Assembly: GCA_036250195.1 (NCBI GenBank)
Contig: JAVHZZ010000006.1
Location: forward strand, 75,757,869-75,821,868
Reading direction: 5' to 3'
Origin: Mixophyes australis
Taxonomy: Eukaryota > Chordata > Amphibia > Anura > Limnodynastidae
Length of the DNA: 64,000 bases
The notes beneath the pieces were generated by a model, which saw only the letters and a program-made list of their open reading frames with translations, ran no database searches and was not told where the DNA came from. The translations under genes and the position numbers were made by a program. This document shows, piece by piece, positions 8,746 to 20,693 of this stretch. Each line of letters begins with the position of its first letter. Position 1 is the first letter of the stretch.

Positions 8746-11700
8746 TTTTGTTTAACAGTATTCTGGATGATGCCTCTGGTATGCAATATAAATATTCGTT
8801 TTGCTTTAACTATTCAGTGACCAATCCTAAATGTAGAAGTGGTTAACAGAGAAGTCTGACTGGATTTCAGCTATTGGGGATCATATTTTGATGTATGAGA
8901 TGCAAAGGTGAAACTGTCATCTACTCTTGTGTTACGGTTCATTTTTTTCAGCAGACACCCACATGCTCTTAACTAAAATCAGATGGTCATTTTCATTACA
9001 CAGCACAGGCTGCAGGATTGTCGCCCACTCATCCCCCCCTCCCCAAACCATTAGTGGTTAGGAAGCCAAAGAAAGAGGTTTAACTTTTTTTTTGTCTGAT
9101 ACTAGCTACAAGGGATACAGCACGGCGGCATAATTATTAGAGGTTTATAAAGTTCATTCAAGTGCAAGAAACCAGTATAGTATTGTAATCCAGCATATTG
9201 GCCCACTCCTTTCCAGTTAGAGTGCTCCAATTATATTGACCATGCTCTTCTGAAATGAACTGTTATAGACTTTAAGTGTCTCACAGTAATGCTTGCTGCC
9301 ACTCTAGTCATCATTTTATATCGTGCTGACTGGTTCACACAGCCACAGTTTACAGTTCTCTTTTTAACCTCTGTTGTATATTTCTTTAGAGTCAGGACTT
9401 TTTCAAGTATTTGCCGATCCGTCACAAAGTCACACTTTGAGGTATCACTCAAACTTTGTGGATCTTTCCAATTTAATCCATAGCCCCGAAGCATAACAGA
9501 GGTCACATTAAAAGTGATGCTACAAACTGAAGTTGCAAACTAGGAGCTAGAAAGTATTGTGAATACATGACTAACACATACATTAGTTATGTTACATCTC
9601 TGTAACCAAGTGAATGTTACCACTGTTTGCAAAGCCGTGCCTTCAGTAGACAGACATCTGTAAATTTCTAACATTATTATTTTTCTATAAAGATTTACAT
9701 TGTGAGGTTCAACGTATGTACTACAATTCATTTATTTTATTGAGGCTCCTTGTATTCTATATGGCTCTTAACAGTACCAAGCACATATCTCTCAAAGCTA
9801 TGTTGTAAGAACCAAAGTGAAAAATAAAACAGGAACACCATAACGTAAAGGGTAAATGGTTTTTATTTAGGAATTCATCTTGACTGGAGTTCTTTAAATC
9901 ATGTAGTCAGGTTTGGTACTCACATATCAGTCACTGTTGTTTTATATTTTAATTTTATTTTGGGTACATATTTTTATATTCTTTTAATGAAATATAATTG
10001 TAAGACAATGGGATACTTGTACAAATATGAAAATATGATTAAATAATTTTTATTAGTTGGACGTGCCCAACAACGTGCTTCGCAATAAAGGTGATTGGGA
10101 CCCACCATAAAATGGCATGGGGAACAATATTTTAAGTCTCAACCCACAAGTTATGAACCCCTGTCACAGACCTTTTGATAATATTTTTACTATCTGAGGA
10201 TTGGCTTTTAGCCTGTTTATGGTCGATGAGATATGAATTGAATTACTTGACTTAAAAATATTTGGACGCATATTATAACAGGATTTCTTGACATTCTTAT
10301 TTGTTGTGTGGGTTTCTTGTCCTTAGATACAACTATATTTTGCAGTATTTGATTTCTTGAATACACATCTGAGCTTCACTGCAGCTGACTCTCTGCCTGC
10401 ACCAGTAAGTAGCTCATAGATTTATCACCGTTCAATATATGACTTGCAAAACTGTGAGTTATACGACTTTAGTGTCCTCAGATACCCTAGAATCGCCCAG
10501 TCATTCTCTATCAAAGTCAGCAGGGGATGGGCAGAGACATGAACTAAACCCCACAGTTTCCACAGAGATGGTCAACAGACGTGCTATCCCCAATGGTACA
10601 CGATCAGGCTGACTTTGTTGTTTGCAGATTAAAGTGACATCATTAACCACAAGTATTGGAAGCCAACTATCCACATGTATACATTGGGCTCTTGGGAAGA
10701 CTGGTTTCACACGCACGTCTGTGGTTTGTGGCACCCGACATTTCTTCATGTGATGGGCATCTTAATAACGATGAATGAGATAACACATTGGGAAGGCTGG
10801 GTGAGTACCCCTCCTATAAACCAAAAGTGTCTGCAGTCACTCTGAGCTTTTTGTTAAGTAATTTCCATTCTAAAAAGTGCTAAGAAACACCCTCCAGTTA
10901 AGGAAGGGGATTAACACCAGCATCCTAATGCACTGGCTTAATCAGACTCACCAGAACCACAAAATCCTTAAACATTTTGTTCACTCTCTGTGAAATCCCA
11001 GGCAATCAAGTGTAGACGATTACTGCTGCAGGAGAGGCACTTTTCTCTCTAACATACAATATATTTAACATTAAAGTATTATCTGTGAAAACTTTATATA
11101 CAATGTCTACATTCCTCCACTGACGTGTCCATCAGAGCTGCTCCTTCAGACGCCAAGTTATTGGGACCCCCTGGTTCTTGAGATATTGAGGTTTTGAATT
11201 CCTTCACAAGAATTTTTGTCAGAAAACAAGAAGTAGTGTGGGCACGGGAATCAGCTACTCGATCACAGCCAGAATAACAAGAGAAGGAGGGGTAAGAATA
11301 CCATTTTCACTGGCATAAATATCTAATATTCAGGAATAGTCATGCATATTGAATTACACACTTGGGTATATTAGAACCCAAGGGTCTGAATCAGTAGTAT
11401 AGTATACATCAGCTTAGCTATATGTTTTCTTGTTTGCTATTTTACACTCACATATGATGTTTTTGTTTTTTACATTATCAGGTCCCAAACATACGGTGAA
11501 TCCTTTCTGCTGAGCTATCTATCAGGATTGAGCAACAGTTCGGCAGAGTATTACTTTGCATATATTTTGTTTTATAGTTTTTGAAATATTTTTAATTTCA
11601 TCTACAAATATGGAAATCTCATTTTTATGTTATATAAATGGAAATACCTGGGAATTCTTGTAGGCATATCTTTGCTGAGTGCATAGTAAGAGAGTGCACA

Positions 11701-12525
11701 TAGTGCAAATTGAGTTATTTGTATAGGAAATTAGATGTGCTCATGGGATGCCTAATCCTGAGCAAGATAGATACACAGTTTGACTTGATCTGCCTTTGGT
11801 ATCTGGCCAATGAATAATGATGAACTCAGGTGATAACCACATCAGTGGTTGTGTCCATTGTAGCCTGAAAGATGAAAAATGTATTTGGGATTATACATTT
11901 TCAAATTAATACAATTTGATGTGGATTGTAGGTAGACGGGAAGGATTTCAGACCATCTGCATTCATCATTCTGACTTTTCTCCCTCTTTTCTGTTTAACT
12001 AGACTTTGTAAAAAAATCCAAAACTTTATTTTGGCTTCTATGTTTTCCTGACATTAGGGATGTCAAGAAATTGTACTATACAGCCATTGTTCTGACAGTT
12101 CATTTACTCAAATCATGCAATTCATTCATCGAACGGAATCCCTCATGCAGAAACTGTCATCAACAAAGTCTTGAATGATAAATACACAGGGTTTCACCAC
12201 CTTGAATCTATGTCCAGATCTGACTCACATGCTGAGTAGCTGCCATGTATTTGGTCGCCGAGCATTCAAGAAAGATATCTCAGTCATTAATGGGCAACTT
12301 TACCAAAAAAATGTAAAAAAAAAATCACATACGATATATGAAATTAAAATAAAATGTTCAATCTTAGCCTGACTTTCCACTGCTTACTTAAAAGAGTTGT
12401 CCAGTTTTGTCCCCGTCCCCTCTTTTTTCATTCCTTCTATGCAGCATATAAGGAGGGGCCCCTCACAAGACCACCCTATATTTTGAATCTGGGAAACACC
12501 ATGTGTAGCACTGTGAGGACACAAT
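8746..12525. other. unassigned DNA, no recognised gene
   Basis: About 3.8 kb of AT-rich sequence. On the minus strand, 9231-9731 has two adjacent open frames (91 and 63 codons) separated by a stop. I recognise no family and there is no splice-site support. No MITE termini or tandem arrays were obvious. Confidence 0.45.
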
Positions 12526-13770
12526 GGGCCTGATTCATCAAAGTATGTTTTCTGAGCGCAACCCACGCTCAGTAATATGCGCACGTGTATAGACTTTGCA
12601 TGCTCCCAAATTCATCAAGGTATGGATCTCAAGATCAGTGCCCTGTTGAATTTGGGTACAGGGCTGCTGTTCTCTAGTACACAGGACGCTGCTGGTACGT
12701 ATGGCGGAATTAGATCCGCCTGACCTGCCAGCTCTATGTAGTGAAATAAATATCTAAGCTTAGTGCTGGCAGTCTAGTGCTCGTTACAGTGAAACAGGGG
12801 GAAAAAAAGCATTGAGACCCTCTGATTTCACGAAAATCAGCACTAGGCAAGCCAGCCAGGGCTGGTGGCACTATAGCAGGAGGACCCGCAGCGTGCAGTC
12901 CCCCTGCCATAATGACAAACCAGTCCCAGGCTGTTCAGCATGGAGCTGAATTTCCTGGGTAGTGGGATCTGTAAAAAAAAATTGTGCGGGACCTCCTTCT
13001 AGGGAGACCGAGCTCCGTGCTGACAATAACTAAATACTAGAACTACAAGCATACCCAAGGCAGGCAGGGCATGCTGGCACTTGGAGAAACTACAAGTGCC
13101 AGCATGCCCTGACACCCAGGGCTCGCTGAGCCATGTGGTGCCACAAAGTAAAATTTAAATAAATCACAGCCCTCGTTGTCACCACATTAGTTTAATTAAA
13201 AAAAACTTAAATGTCAATACATCACACACCACATATTTTTATTAAAAATAATAAATCCCCATCTGTAAGCAATCCAATCTTGTAAGATTTTAATCCAGAT
13301 TGCTTTAAAACAATAATAAAACCCATAATATTCCACAGGTCCTGTAGTTGTCCAAACAAAATCACATTCAAGGTCCTGGAACAGTCCAAAAAAATAAACC
13401 CCAAATATATTCCAAAAGTAGTTGAAAATAATCTTCTTGTCTTCTGTCTTGAAGCCAAAATAATCCTCAGGATACTGCTTTAATGCCGCCCTGGAGCTAG
13501 AGGTACACCAGAAAAGGAAGATTACTTCCATGACCATAGAGCTTGCTATGAGTTTGTCATGCCCATATTATACATTGACTATGGGAGAACGCCCCTTCTC
13601 CCCCCAGGACACTTCTCGAAATCGTAAGGGGTAGTATGTGCTCTTTCCGTGCGCTGTTGCACGGAAAAGGGCTGTTCACAGCCGTATCTGCTGGATCTAA
13701 ACATGCACAGAGTGATATTGTGCACAATACATTCAATATCAGCAGATACGTCCCTTGATGAATCAGGCCC
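12526..13770. mobile_element. 1.25-kb non-autonomous TIR element (GGGCCTGATTCATCAA termini)
   Basis: The left end GGGCCTGATTCATCAA is mirrored at the right by TTGATGAATCAGGCCC. The flanking trinucleotides are AAT and ATT, so a 3-bp duplication is only approximate. The interior lacks a transposase. Positions 12850-13130 resemble 28850-29330 (shared CAGTCCCA-GCTG, AGCATGG-GCTG, TTTCCT, and a 'ctacaagtgccagcatgccct' type segment). The 107-codon minus-strand frame at 13214-13537 is AT-rich and matches nothing I know. Confidence 0.8.
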
Positions 13771-13779
13771 ATTATGTCA

Positions 13780-13797
13780 TGGGGGGGGGGGGGGGCG
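13780..13797. repeat. poly(G) tract
   Basis: A near-uninterrupted G run just outside the right end of the preceding TIR element. Confidence 0.8.
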
Positions 13798-13912
13798 GAA
13801 GCAGTGAGTTAAAGGTGTGTAGGTTTCTATAACTGTATCTCTTCCTTTTCTCACTCGCAAACAGCTACTGCCACCCCCAACTCTAAGATACTAAAATGGT
13901 TATGCTATATGC

Positions 13913-15138
13913 CAAGGGTGGCCAACCAGTCAGAGATGAAGAGCCAAAAAATATCTATAGTTGCCACAGAGAGCCGATTTTAACTTTTATGTATGAACAC
14001 ACATACATTGAAAATATAACATAATTGACAATATTTTGCTAAGCGAAATAGAAAATATCTAACATTGCTGATGATCACCAATTCTGCACAGCTCTTAACT
14101 CGCTGTCGAATCCACCAGAGAAGGGTTCAAAGGGCTACTTATAGTTTCGTCACAGTAGCTCACACTGCTAGTGTGTCCACAATTGCAGTGAAGGGATTGT
14201 TGAAGTGGGGATAAAAAAAGTAATAAACTGCCAAAATGCCCCTCAGACCTCTTCACACGACCCTCAGACCTCTTCACAAGACCCTCAAATCTCCTCACAC
14301 AGCCCTCAATCCTCCTCACACAACCCTCAAACTTCCTCACACGCCCCTAACATACCTATCAGATCTCCCCACATGCCATCAAACCAAGCCAAATTCCTCT
14401 TACATGCCCATCAGACCTCCCCATATGCCAACAAATCTCTTCACATGCCCCTTTCATACCACAAGATCAATCCAACATGTCCCTTAAATGAATCAGACCT
14501 CCCCACATGCCACATCAGACTACCCCACATGGCCCTTCTATGCCATCAGACCTCCCTAGATGCCACATTAGACCTGCCCACATGCTACAAGTCTAACCAA
14601 AATGCCCTTCATACACCACCAGACCTCCCCACATGTCCCTTATATGCTATCAGAACTACTCACATGCCATATGAGAACACTCCACGTGCCCATCAGCCTC
14701 CCCACATGCCAGAAGATAACACAACATGCCTCTTATTTGCCATCTGACCTCCTACATGCCACATCAAACAACCCCTCTAGTCCCTTATGTGCCATCATAC
14801 CTCCCTACATGCTATTAGATCTCCCCACATGCCCCTTACTTACAACTCACAAAATCCACACAGCCACTGGAGCCTGCGCATAGGAAGGAGGGAGGGCACA
14901 CTGCACTTTCTCCTCCTCCTTTCCCGACTGGATTGTCTGTGACACTGTGACCTCCCTGCATTGTGCAGAAAAAGGTCACATGACTGGGAGTCGGCAGGCT
15001 GGGGTCCAGTCTGCCTCTGCCAGCGCCTGGAGCACCATCAGTTCATGCTTCTGGCCGGTGCCTGAAGTACCTTGAGGTCATTTTCCTGGCTAAGATCCGA
15101 ATTTAAACAATCAAAGAGCCGCGGATTGGCCATCTCTG
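13913..15138. mobile_element. non-autonomous hAT, 1226 bp, carrying a minisatellite
   Basis: The left end is CAAGGGTGGCCAACCAGTCA. The right end, reverse-complemented, is CAGAGATGGCCAATCCGCGG, and both run into AGAGCC motifs. The flanking octamers CTATATGC (13905-13912) and CTATACGC (15139-15146) match at 7 of 8 positions, as expected of an aged hAT 8-bp duplication. The interior (about 14222-14860) is a degenerate array built on CCCCACATGCC and TCAGACCTCC. The 180-codon open frame at 14205-14747 is this array read in one frame, not a gene. No transposase is present. Confidence 0.9.
14222..14860. repeat. minisatellite inside hAT element (CCACATGCC / ATCAGACCTCC units)
   Basis: The first five units (14236-14345) are close copies of an ACCCTCA(G/A)ACCTC(T/C)TCACA unit of about 22-23 bp. 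Later units are longer and diverged, alternating CCCCACATGCC with (A)TCAGACCTC. Confidence 0.85.
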
Positions 15139-15146
15139 CTATACGC

Positions 15147-16429
15147 CAAAAAATCTTAATTGGCAAAGCAGACCATCTCAGTTAATTTATAGATTTATTT
15201 TTACTTGATCTTTAAGTGATGATGTTTGGAAGATCAAAATATATCCATAGTCAGCATGAATGAAGGTTAAGAATACCCTGTTTTTGTTACTACTGTATGA
15301 ATGTTATCTGTCCCAATATGTTGGTATGAATCTTAGTTATCTAATGATGCCATTTTGGTACATTGAAACAATTTTAGTTTTGTAGCTGATTGTTACATAC
15401 AGCAGTAACAACATGGTCACACATAGGTGTTCCAATTGGATGAGATCTAAGCATTCTAGACTTGGTCAGAGTGGGTGTAAAACTTCCAGTTTACCATTGG
15501 GCTTAGTGGGTCAGAAGAAGTCCACACCTGTAGTCTGATAGTGGTCAACTTTTGAGTGCATTTACCAATGTGTGTGACAATGGACACATCCACTTCAATA
15601 GCATCATTATAGAACATCACACTAGTTTGTGGCCACATTTGCTAGCCAGTTGCCCAATATTACATACAATATCGCAGTAGTGTGGCCACCATAAATTATA
15701 TTATGGTACAAGTCTCACAGCTTTTGTTGCTCTTTTGTATACTGCTGTTCAATGCCATATAGTGTCCTGTAAAGACTTTTGTCACAAAAGTAGGCAGGAT
15801 TTGAAGTGAATATTTACTGCAGTGCTATTTAATGAATCTACTTAATTTCCGGCAAGTCAAGAACATAATTCACTTCTATCTACTCAGCCTCAAAAGGGTT
15901 ACTGGCATTACAAGGTTTAGGATCCTGTAAATGAGCCTCATACATACATTAAATCTGCTAGTTGGTGCCAACAGAGGTGTGTGGGATTCAGGAGGGGTAC
16001 ACAGGAATCCGGAGTGACTGAAAGCCATTTAATAGGGCAGAGTTACATCTCAAAATTACCCGCATCAGCCAAAAAACATATTTGTAGGATCTGAGAACTG
16101 TACATTAACACAACCAGGCTCAGAAATGAGTCTGGGGAACACTCAGTTGCACTCAGTCCAGACATGTACTGCAGTATTAAAAAGTAAGAATTATTTCACA
16201 CCGCCCTAATAATAAGAGTCAGATCCCCATCTGTAGTTGTAATATTAACACTTCCAGTGCAGAGAAGGAGAAAGAAAAGGGAGACGTGTTGTGAAATCTT
16301 TTCGCAGACACGCTTGGGGGCCAATTTATTTCGGTGCAATAAACGGAACTTTTCACTCATGCCAAAATAACACTCCCTTTCACACTCAAAGTTCCACCTA
16401 TGACTGACTCACAGACTCCCTGATTGTGA
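15147..16429. other. unassigned DNA
   Basis: No convincing gene or repeat boundary seen. Confidence 0.45.
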
Positions 16430-17470
16430 CCAGTTTTGATATACATATGTTCTTGACCAGGTGGGAATTCTGGGATTACATTGAAGTGAAGTGAGACTGG
16501 AGAGCAGCATGGTAATACAACCTTGTCTTCAAATTAAATTCCAGCATTGATATTGGGGAAATATTAGGGTGGGCTTTTGGTATGGTACCTTGTATCCAGA
16601 TGGCTGTTTTCATGAGAATAACTATGTCAAACCAGGATTTTTACTGGCCAGACCTACCCATTCCATAACCCTATTGAGTAGGGCCGCTTTATAGATGTTG
16701 AGAATGTAGGATAACTAGAAACCACGTAGGTGTTTGTGGTGGAAACGTATAGTCTCTTATGTTATTTTGGAAATTTGTGTTTCATATTACCTATTTTAAT
16801 CATGGTAAAATCTGGAATGTTTCTGACAGCAAGGGTCAATGCTTCTACACAGAAAAGAAAAGAAAGATTTTTGTTGGCAGTGGATACCCTTGTCTGCTGC
16901 TATTGAAAATGGGAAAGAGACTGATGAGGAACCATTAACCTTTCTAGTTAAGGGGATTCTGTAGAGAGCCAGGATTGTGTAGTGGTTATCTGGGTCCAAT
17001 CCCAGATACCCCAGCAAAGCATGGAAGAAATGCCAATCAATTCTATCAAAAGCTTTTTCTGTGTCTGTTGAGAGGATTATCAACAGGGTATTTAGTTTTG
17101 ATACATGGTGAATCACATCTATGGTTCTTGTAGCATTATTCCTGGACTCTCTACCTGGTACAATCCTTACCTGATCACAAATTAGGTTGGGACGGACTCA
17201 CTTTAATCTGTTTGCTATTAATTTGGACCACACTGGGTAGAGATATTGATCTATAGCTGTGGCAATGGGAGGGGCCCTGGCCTCCTTTAGGCAGTATGGT
17301 AATGTTGGCTGTTTGGTACTGGAAGAGAAGAAAGTTTTATCCAATATGTCATTGAATGGCAACAATAATAGGGGGGGTGAGTTGTTCTTTAAAAGTTTTT
17401 ATAATAGTTATTTGTAAAGACCTCAGGGCCTGGGCACTTAGCCAGTGGCTGTAAGGTCAGGGGTGGTCTG
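16430..17470 (-). pseudogene. L1-clade LINE reverse transcriptase fragment
   Basis: Translated in broken minus-strand frames, this reads through L1-type ORF2 reverse transcriptase blocks in order. A 'KAPGPE-F--N-YK' start lies near 17460-17400, a YR-ISLLPS-like block near 17236-17257 and the catalytic-region TDTEKAFDRIDWHF block at about 17030-17075. The usual D in DAEKAFD is kept as D of TDTEKAFD. Several stops and frameshifts separate the blocks. The YADD-type catalytic block is not preserved in a readable frame. It is a dead fragment truncated at both ends. Confidence 0.85.
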
Positions 17471-18309
17471 CTCTGAGATAAAGTGCTAGGAACCCCTTTC
17501 CCATAGAACTATACATGCTCATCAGTGATAAGCTGCTCCACAGGACCTAAGCACATAGTAGTAATATCCTATCTAAAGTGCAACCTCATGGTACAACAGA
17601 AGTAAACCATGAAGACCCAACAAATTTGAAAATAAAAAAGTACTCACAATTAGAATGCAGATGTTCAGAAAGTAAACAGATTGAAAGTGCAGAGATTGAA
17701 GTCAGTGGTCCAAGTCCAAGTACCAAGTACCCTATTAGCAGTGAAGCAGCAAGCATTTAGCTTGACCAGGTTGACTGTGTTCAGTAAAATGGCAGGCATG
17801 CAGCCAGAATCTGATATTAAGGATTATAAAACAACTAGGCTACTAGGCTAACCTGTAGCCCCCCCAATTTATTAAAGAAGAATTATCCACAATTCAAATT
17901 TACATTACCTGTTCCTGCAGCTTTGACTGTTTGCTGTTCTTTGTTGCTTGTTCTTGCAGCTTTAGTTGTCTTCTAGCTGGCTTCTGGAATGTTGGGGTCT
18001 CGTTTTGAAAATCTGCAAAAAATGTATTTTAATGCAATATGTTAACAGACCCTGAATGATTATACCCTTTAGTTCACACACAGCACTCCATTGTGGCCAT
18101 ATAAAACTTAACACAGGAATATAGAGACAATAGAATATATGAAAATTTGTTGTCAGACAGCTATCAAACACTAACATCTACCAGTCCCATCTGACTAGTG
18201 TTTAGCATTCAAGTTACGGGTGTGACCACAGAGAAAATCCTTGTGACAACACAATACAGAGAGTATACTCATTAATGCTACACAATGTAGAGATCATGTC
18301 CCTCCATCT
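17471..18309. other. unassigned DNA
   Basis: A 60-codon plus-strand frame at 17578-17760 (Ser/Pro/Glu-rich) resembles the disordered N-termini of transposases, but there is too little to name it. Nothing else recognisable. Confidence 0.35.
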
Positions 18310-18620
18310 GTTTTTTCATTAATCCCCCAGCCTTTTCATCACACCTCCAGTGGCCAATTCATGACCCCCCAGCAATTTCATCCCCCATCCCCACGGTCAT
18401 TTTATCACGTCCCTCAGACATTTAATCAACCCCCATTGGCCAATCTATGACCCCTACAGCCATTTCACCACTCATCCCCCCCACCATTTAATCACCCCCC
18501 CAGTCAATTCAACACCCACCTCAGCCATTTAATTAACACCCAGTGCCAAATTCATAACCCCCCAGAAATCAAACACCCATAGACATTTTATCATCCCCCC
18601 TCCACCATTCCATGTCACCA
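18310..18620. repeat. C-rich minisatellite (CATTTAATCACCCCCC units)
   Basis: Degenerate tandem units of roughly 30 bp combine CATTT(A/C)ATCA, a C5-6 run and CAGCCA/CAGTGGCCA. It sits just left of a palindrome at about 18715-18875, so it may be the core of a TIR element whose ends I could not fix. Confidence 0.75.
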
Positions 18621-18714
18621 GCACATGTCACTTACTATCCTCTCCAGCAGCAATCTTCAGGCCCTGCTCCTCTCTTCGTCTCCAGCACTACAGATATCTT
18701 CTTTATGGACAGGC

Positions 18715-18875
18715 AGCCTGGCAGCAAATCGAGTTGCTATTAGCTGCCTGTCAGTGCAGGTGTGGACAGTTCTTAGTCCAGTCTCGTGAAATGTGGTAAT
18801 GCTTATCTCACGAGACCAGACTAAGAACTGTTGCCAAACTGACAGGCAGCTGACAGAATTTTTTTTTTCTGCCAG
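18715..18875. repeat. imperfect inverted repeat
   Basis: The arms GCTGCCTGTCAG and ACAGTTCTTAGTC-AGTCTCGTGA are mirrored by TCACGAGACCAGACTAAGAACTG and CTGACAGGCAGC around a short loop near 18790-18805. The fold is typical of MITE interiors. Confidence 0.8.
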
Positions 18876-19130
18876 GTTGCTTGTCTACAAAAGTGATTCT
18901 TGGGGTTGCCCCCTTTAGACCAGGGACAATCCAAAATTCTGGACCAGACTGGAACCAGAATGCTGGACCCGATTGCTGGACTGGATTGGGTCTGGAATGT
19001 AGACTGCACTGTCTGAACCGGAAAAACAGAGAAGACTGCTGGGAACCAGATTGGCATCTGAAGAATCAACATTGCACTGGCAACAGGTAAGGGCTTCAGG
19101 AAGTCCTTGTTTACTAACTGTTGTCACCTC

Positions 19131-19390
19131 ATTGGAGGTTGCGGTCAGCTGGACTGAAGCAGCACTCTGACTGGCTGAAAGGGATCAGGTGACTAGATCC
19201 AAGATGACAGTGCCCAGGAACTGGTTTTGGAGGGATCCTGGAGTGGAGACTGCTATCCCCTGATTGGAAGCTACAGTCAGCTGAGCTGAAGCAGTACTCT
19301 GACTGGCTGTAGGAGAGCAGGTGACTGAATCCAAGATGCCAGTGCCCATGTACTGGTTTTGGAGGGATCTCTGGAGTGGCGACAGTCTGG
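19131..19390. repeat. tandem duplication, 132-bp unit x2
   Basis: Landmarks such as ATTGGAGGTTGCGGTCAGCTG and CTGGTTTTGGAGGGATC recur 132 bp apart. The two copies differ at scattered positions, so the duplication is not recent. Confidence 0.88.
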
Positions 19391-19399
19391 GCAGCATCC

Positions 19400-20685
19400 T
19401 TTAGAGAGATCTGAGATCAGCAGAGCCTGGGACAGCTTTGAAAGACAGTGAAGAGGTAAGTAACAGGACCTGAAAGCCTGGTGCATATGACAGTCTCTAG
19501 ATGTCTTATGTTATGAAGAAACATGTTGTTTTGGGCTTCTCTCTGTCATTTTAAGGAAAGAGCCTAGTTGTATACATTTACTGCATCAACATTTCTGAGC
19601 TTCCAGTACTAAAACCAGGTTCCATGAGAGGGGTTGGTGCATACATACTCCTCAGGGGTAGATTCTAATTGCTGCTTAATATGGGGATCTTGAAGTAGCA
19701 GCTCCTAAAACCGCCAGGACCATTGTTTCGTTTGGAAGAAGAGGGAGCTATGCAAATATATAAGGGCATGATTATGTGCTTATGACTAAATGAAAAAATA
19801 TTTATGTATGAATAAGTGGAGTGTAGATGAGAAAACAAAAGTGTAGTTACGCCCAACCAGATGTTTGAATCTCCATGATCCAGCAAGTGGTTATGCAGCT
19901 TGTGTGGTACCCTTCAGACATCTCTATTTTGCTCTTCTCGCAAGTGCAAAAGAAGAGCCTAGTACAGGGCTAACAGTACAATTTGGTTCACTGCCTACAA
20001 TCAGCATATCCCATTATTCCTGGCCATCAACTTGGGCTGGTCCTGATAGGAGTATATATAGGTTAACAAGGGTAAACATTTTCACCTTTATTAACATAAA
20101 TTGTCTACCCTCTTCCCCACGGTGTGCCATGTAGCATCTCTCAGATTAGAGGAAGTTGCTTTGAGAGATGTGTCCCCTAAATGAATGCCACATCAATCCT
20201 TTCAGTGTAAGAAAATGGTGTATCTGCAACCTTTATTTCTGGTGCACTGAGACCCAGCATTGATGGACTAGAGGTTAATTGATTCCTGGCTAAGTGTCAT
20301 CAAATAATTACAATGTATGAGAAGCTATTTATGTACCTATCCTGAGATTTTGCCAATGGGCAAAAGTGCCCTACTCCAAAAAGAGATACCAGATGAATTG
20401 GAAGGGGGGAAGGGGAGGACAGGGATAAAGGGGGAGTCATACAAACATATTAAACAGCATATAATACAGACATAAAAAAACAACTAAAATAAGATCACTC
20501 CTTGACAACATGGATGACAAGCCGTATCTCCGTTCCTGATGAGTGTTTTGCAGTGTCAAAAATCTAAGGGCTGCTGGATGGGTCCATTCCGTACTCGCAC
20601 CACGTCTCCTGGATGCTCAAGCAAAGCATGAAAAAGGGCAATAATGCCAACATTTTTTTACCCTTAATGATAATAATATGTCATA
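19400..20685. other. unassigned DNA
   Basis: No recognised gene or element. Short frames only. Confidence 0.45.
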
Positions 20686-20693
20686 GTCTAGTG

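Noticed and set aside
14205..14747. 180-codon open frame on the plus strand
   Set aside because: It is the CCACATGCC minisatellite of the hAT at 13913-15138 read in one frame (HxPQTSS-like repeats). No protein family and no start context.
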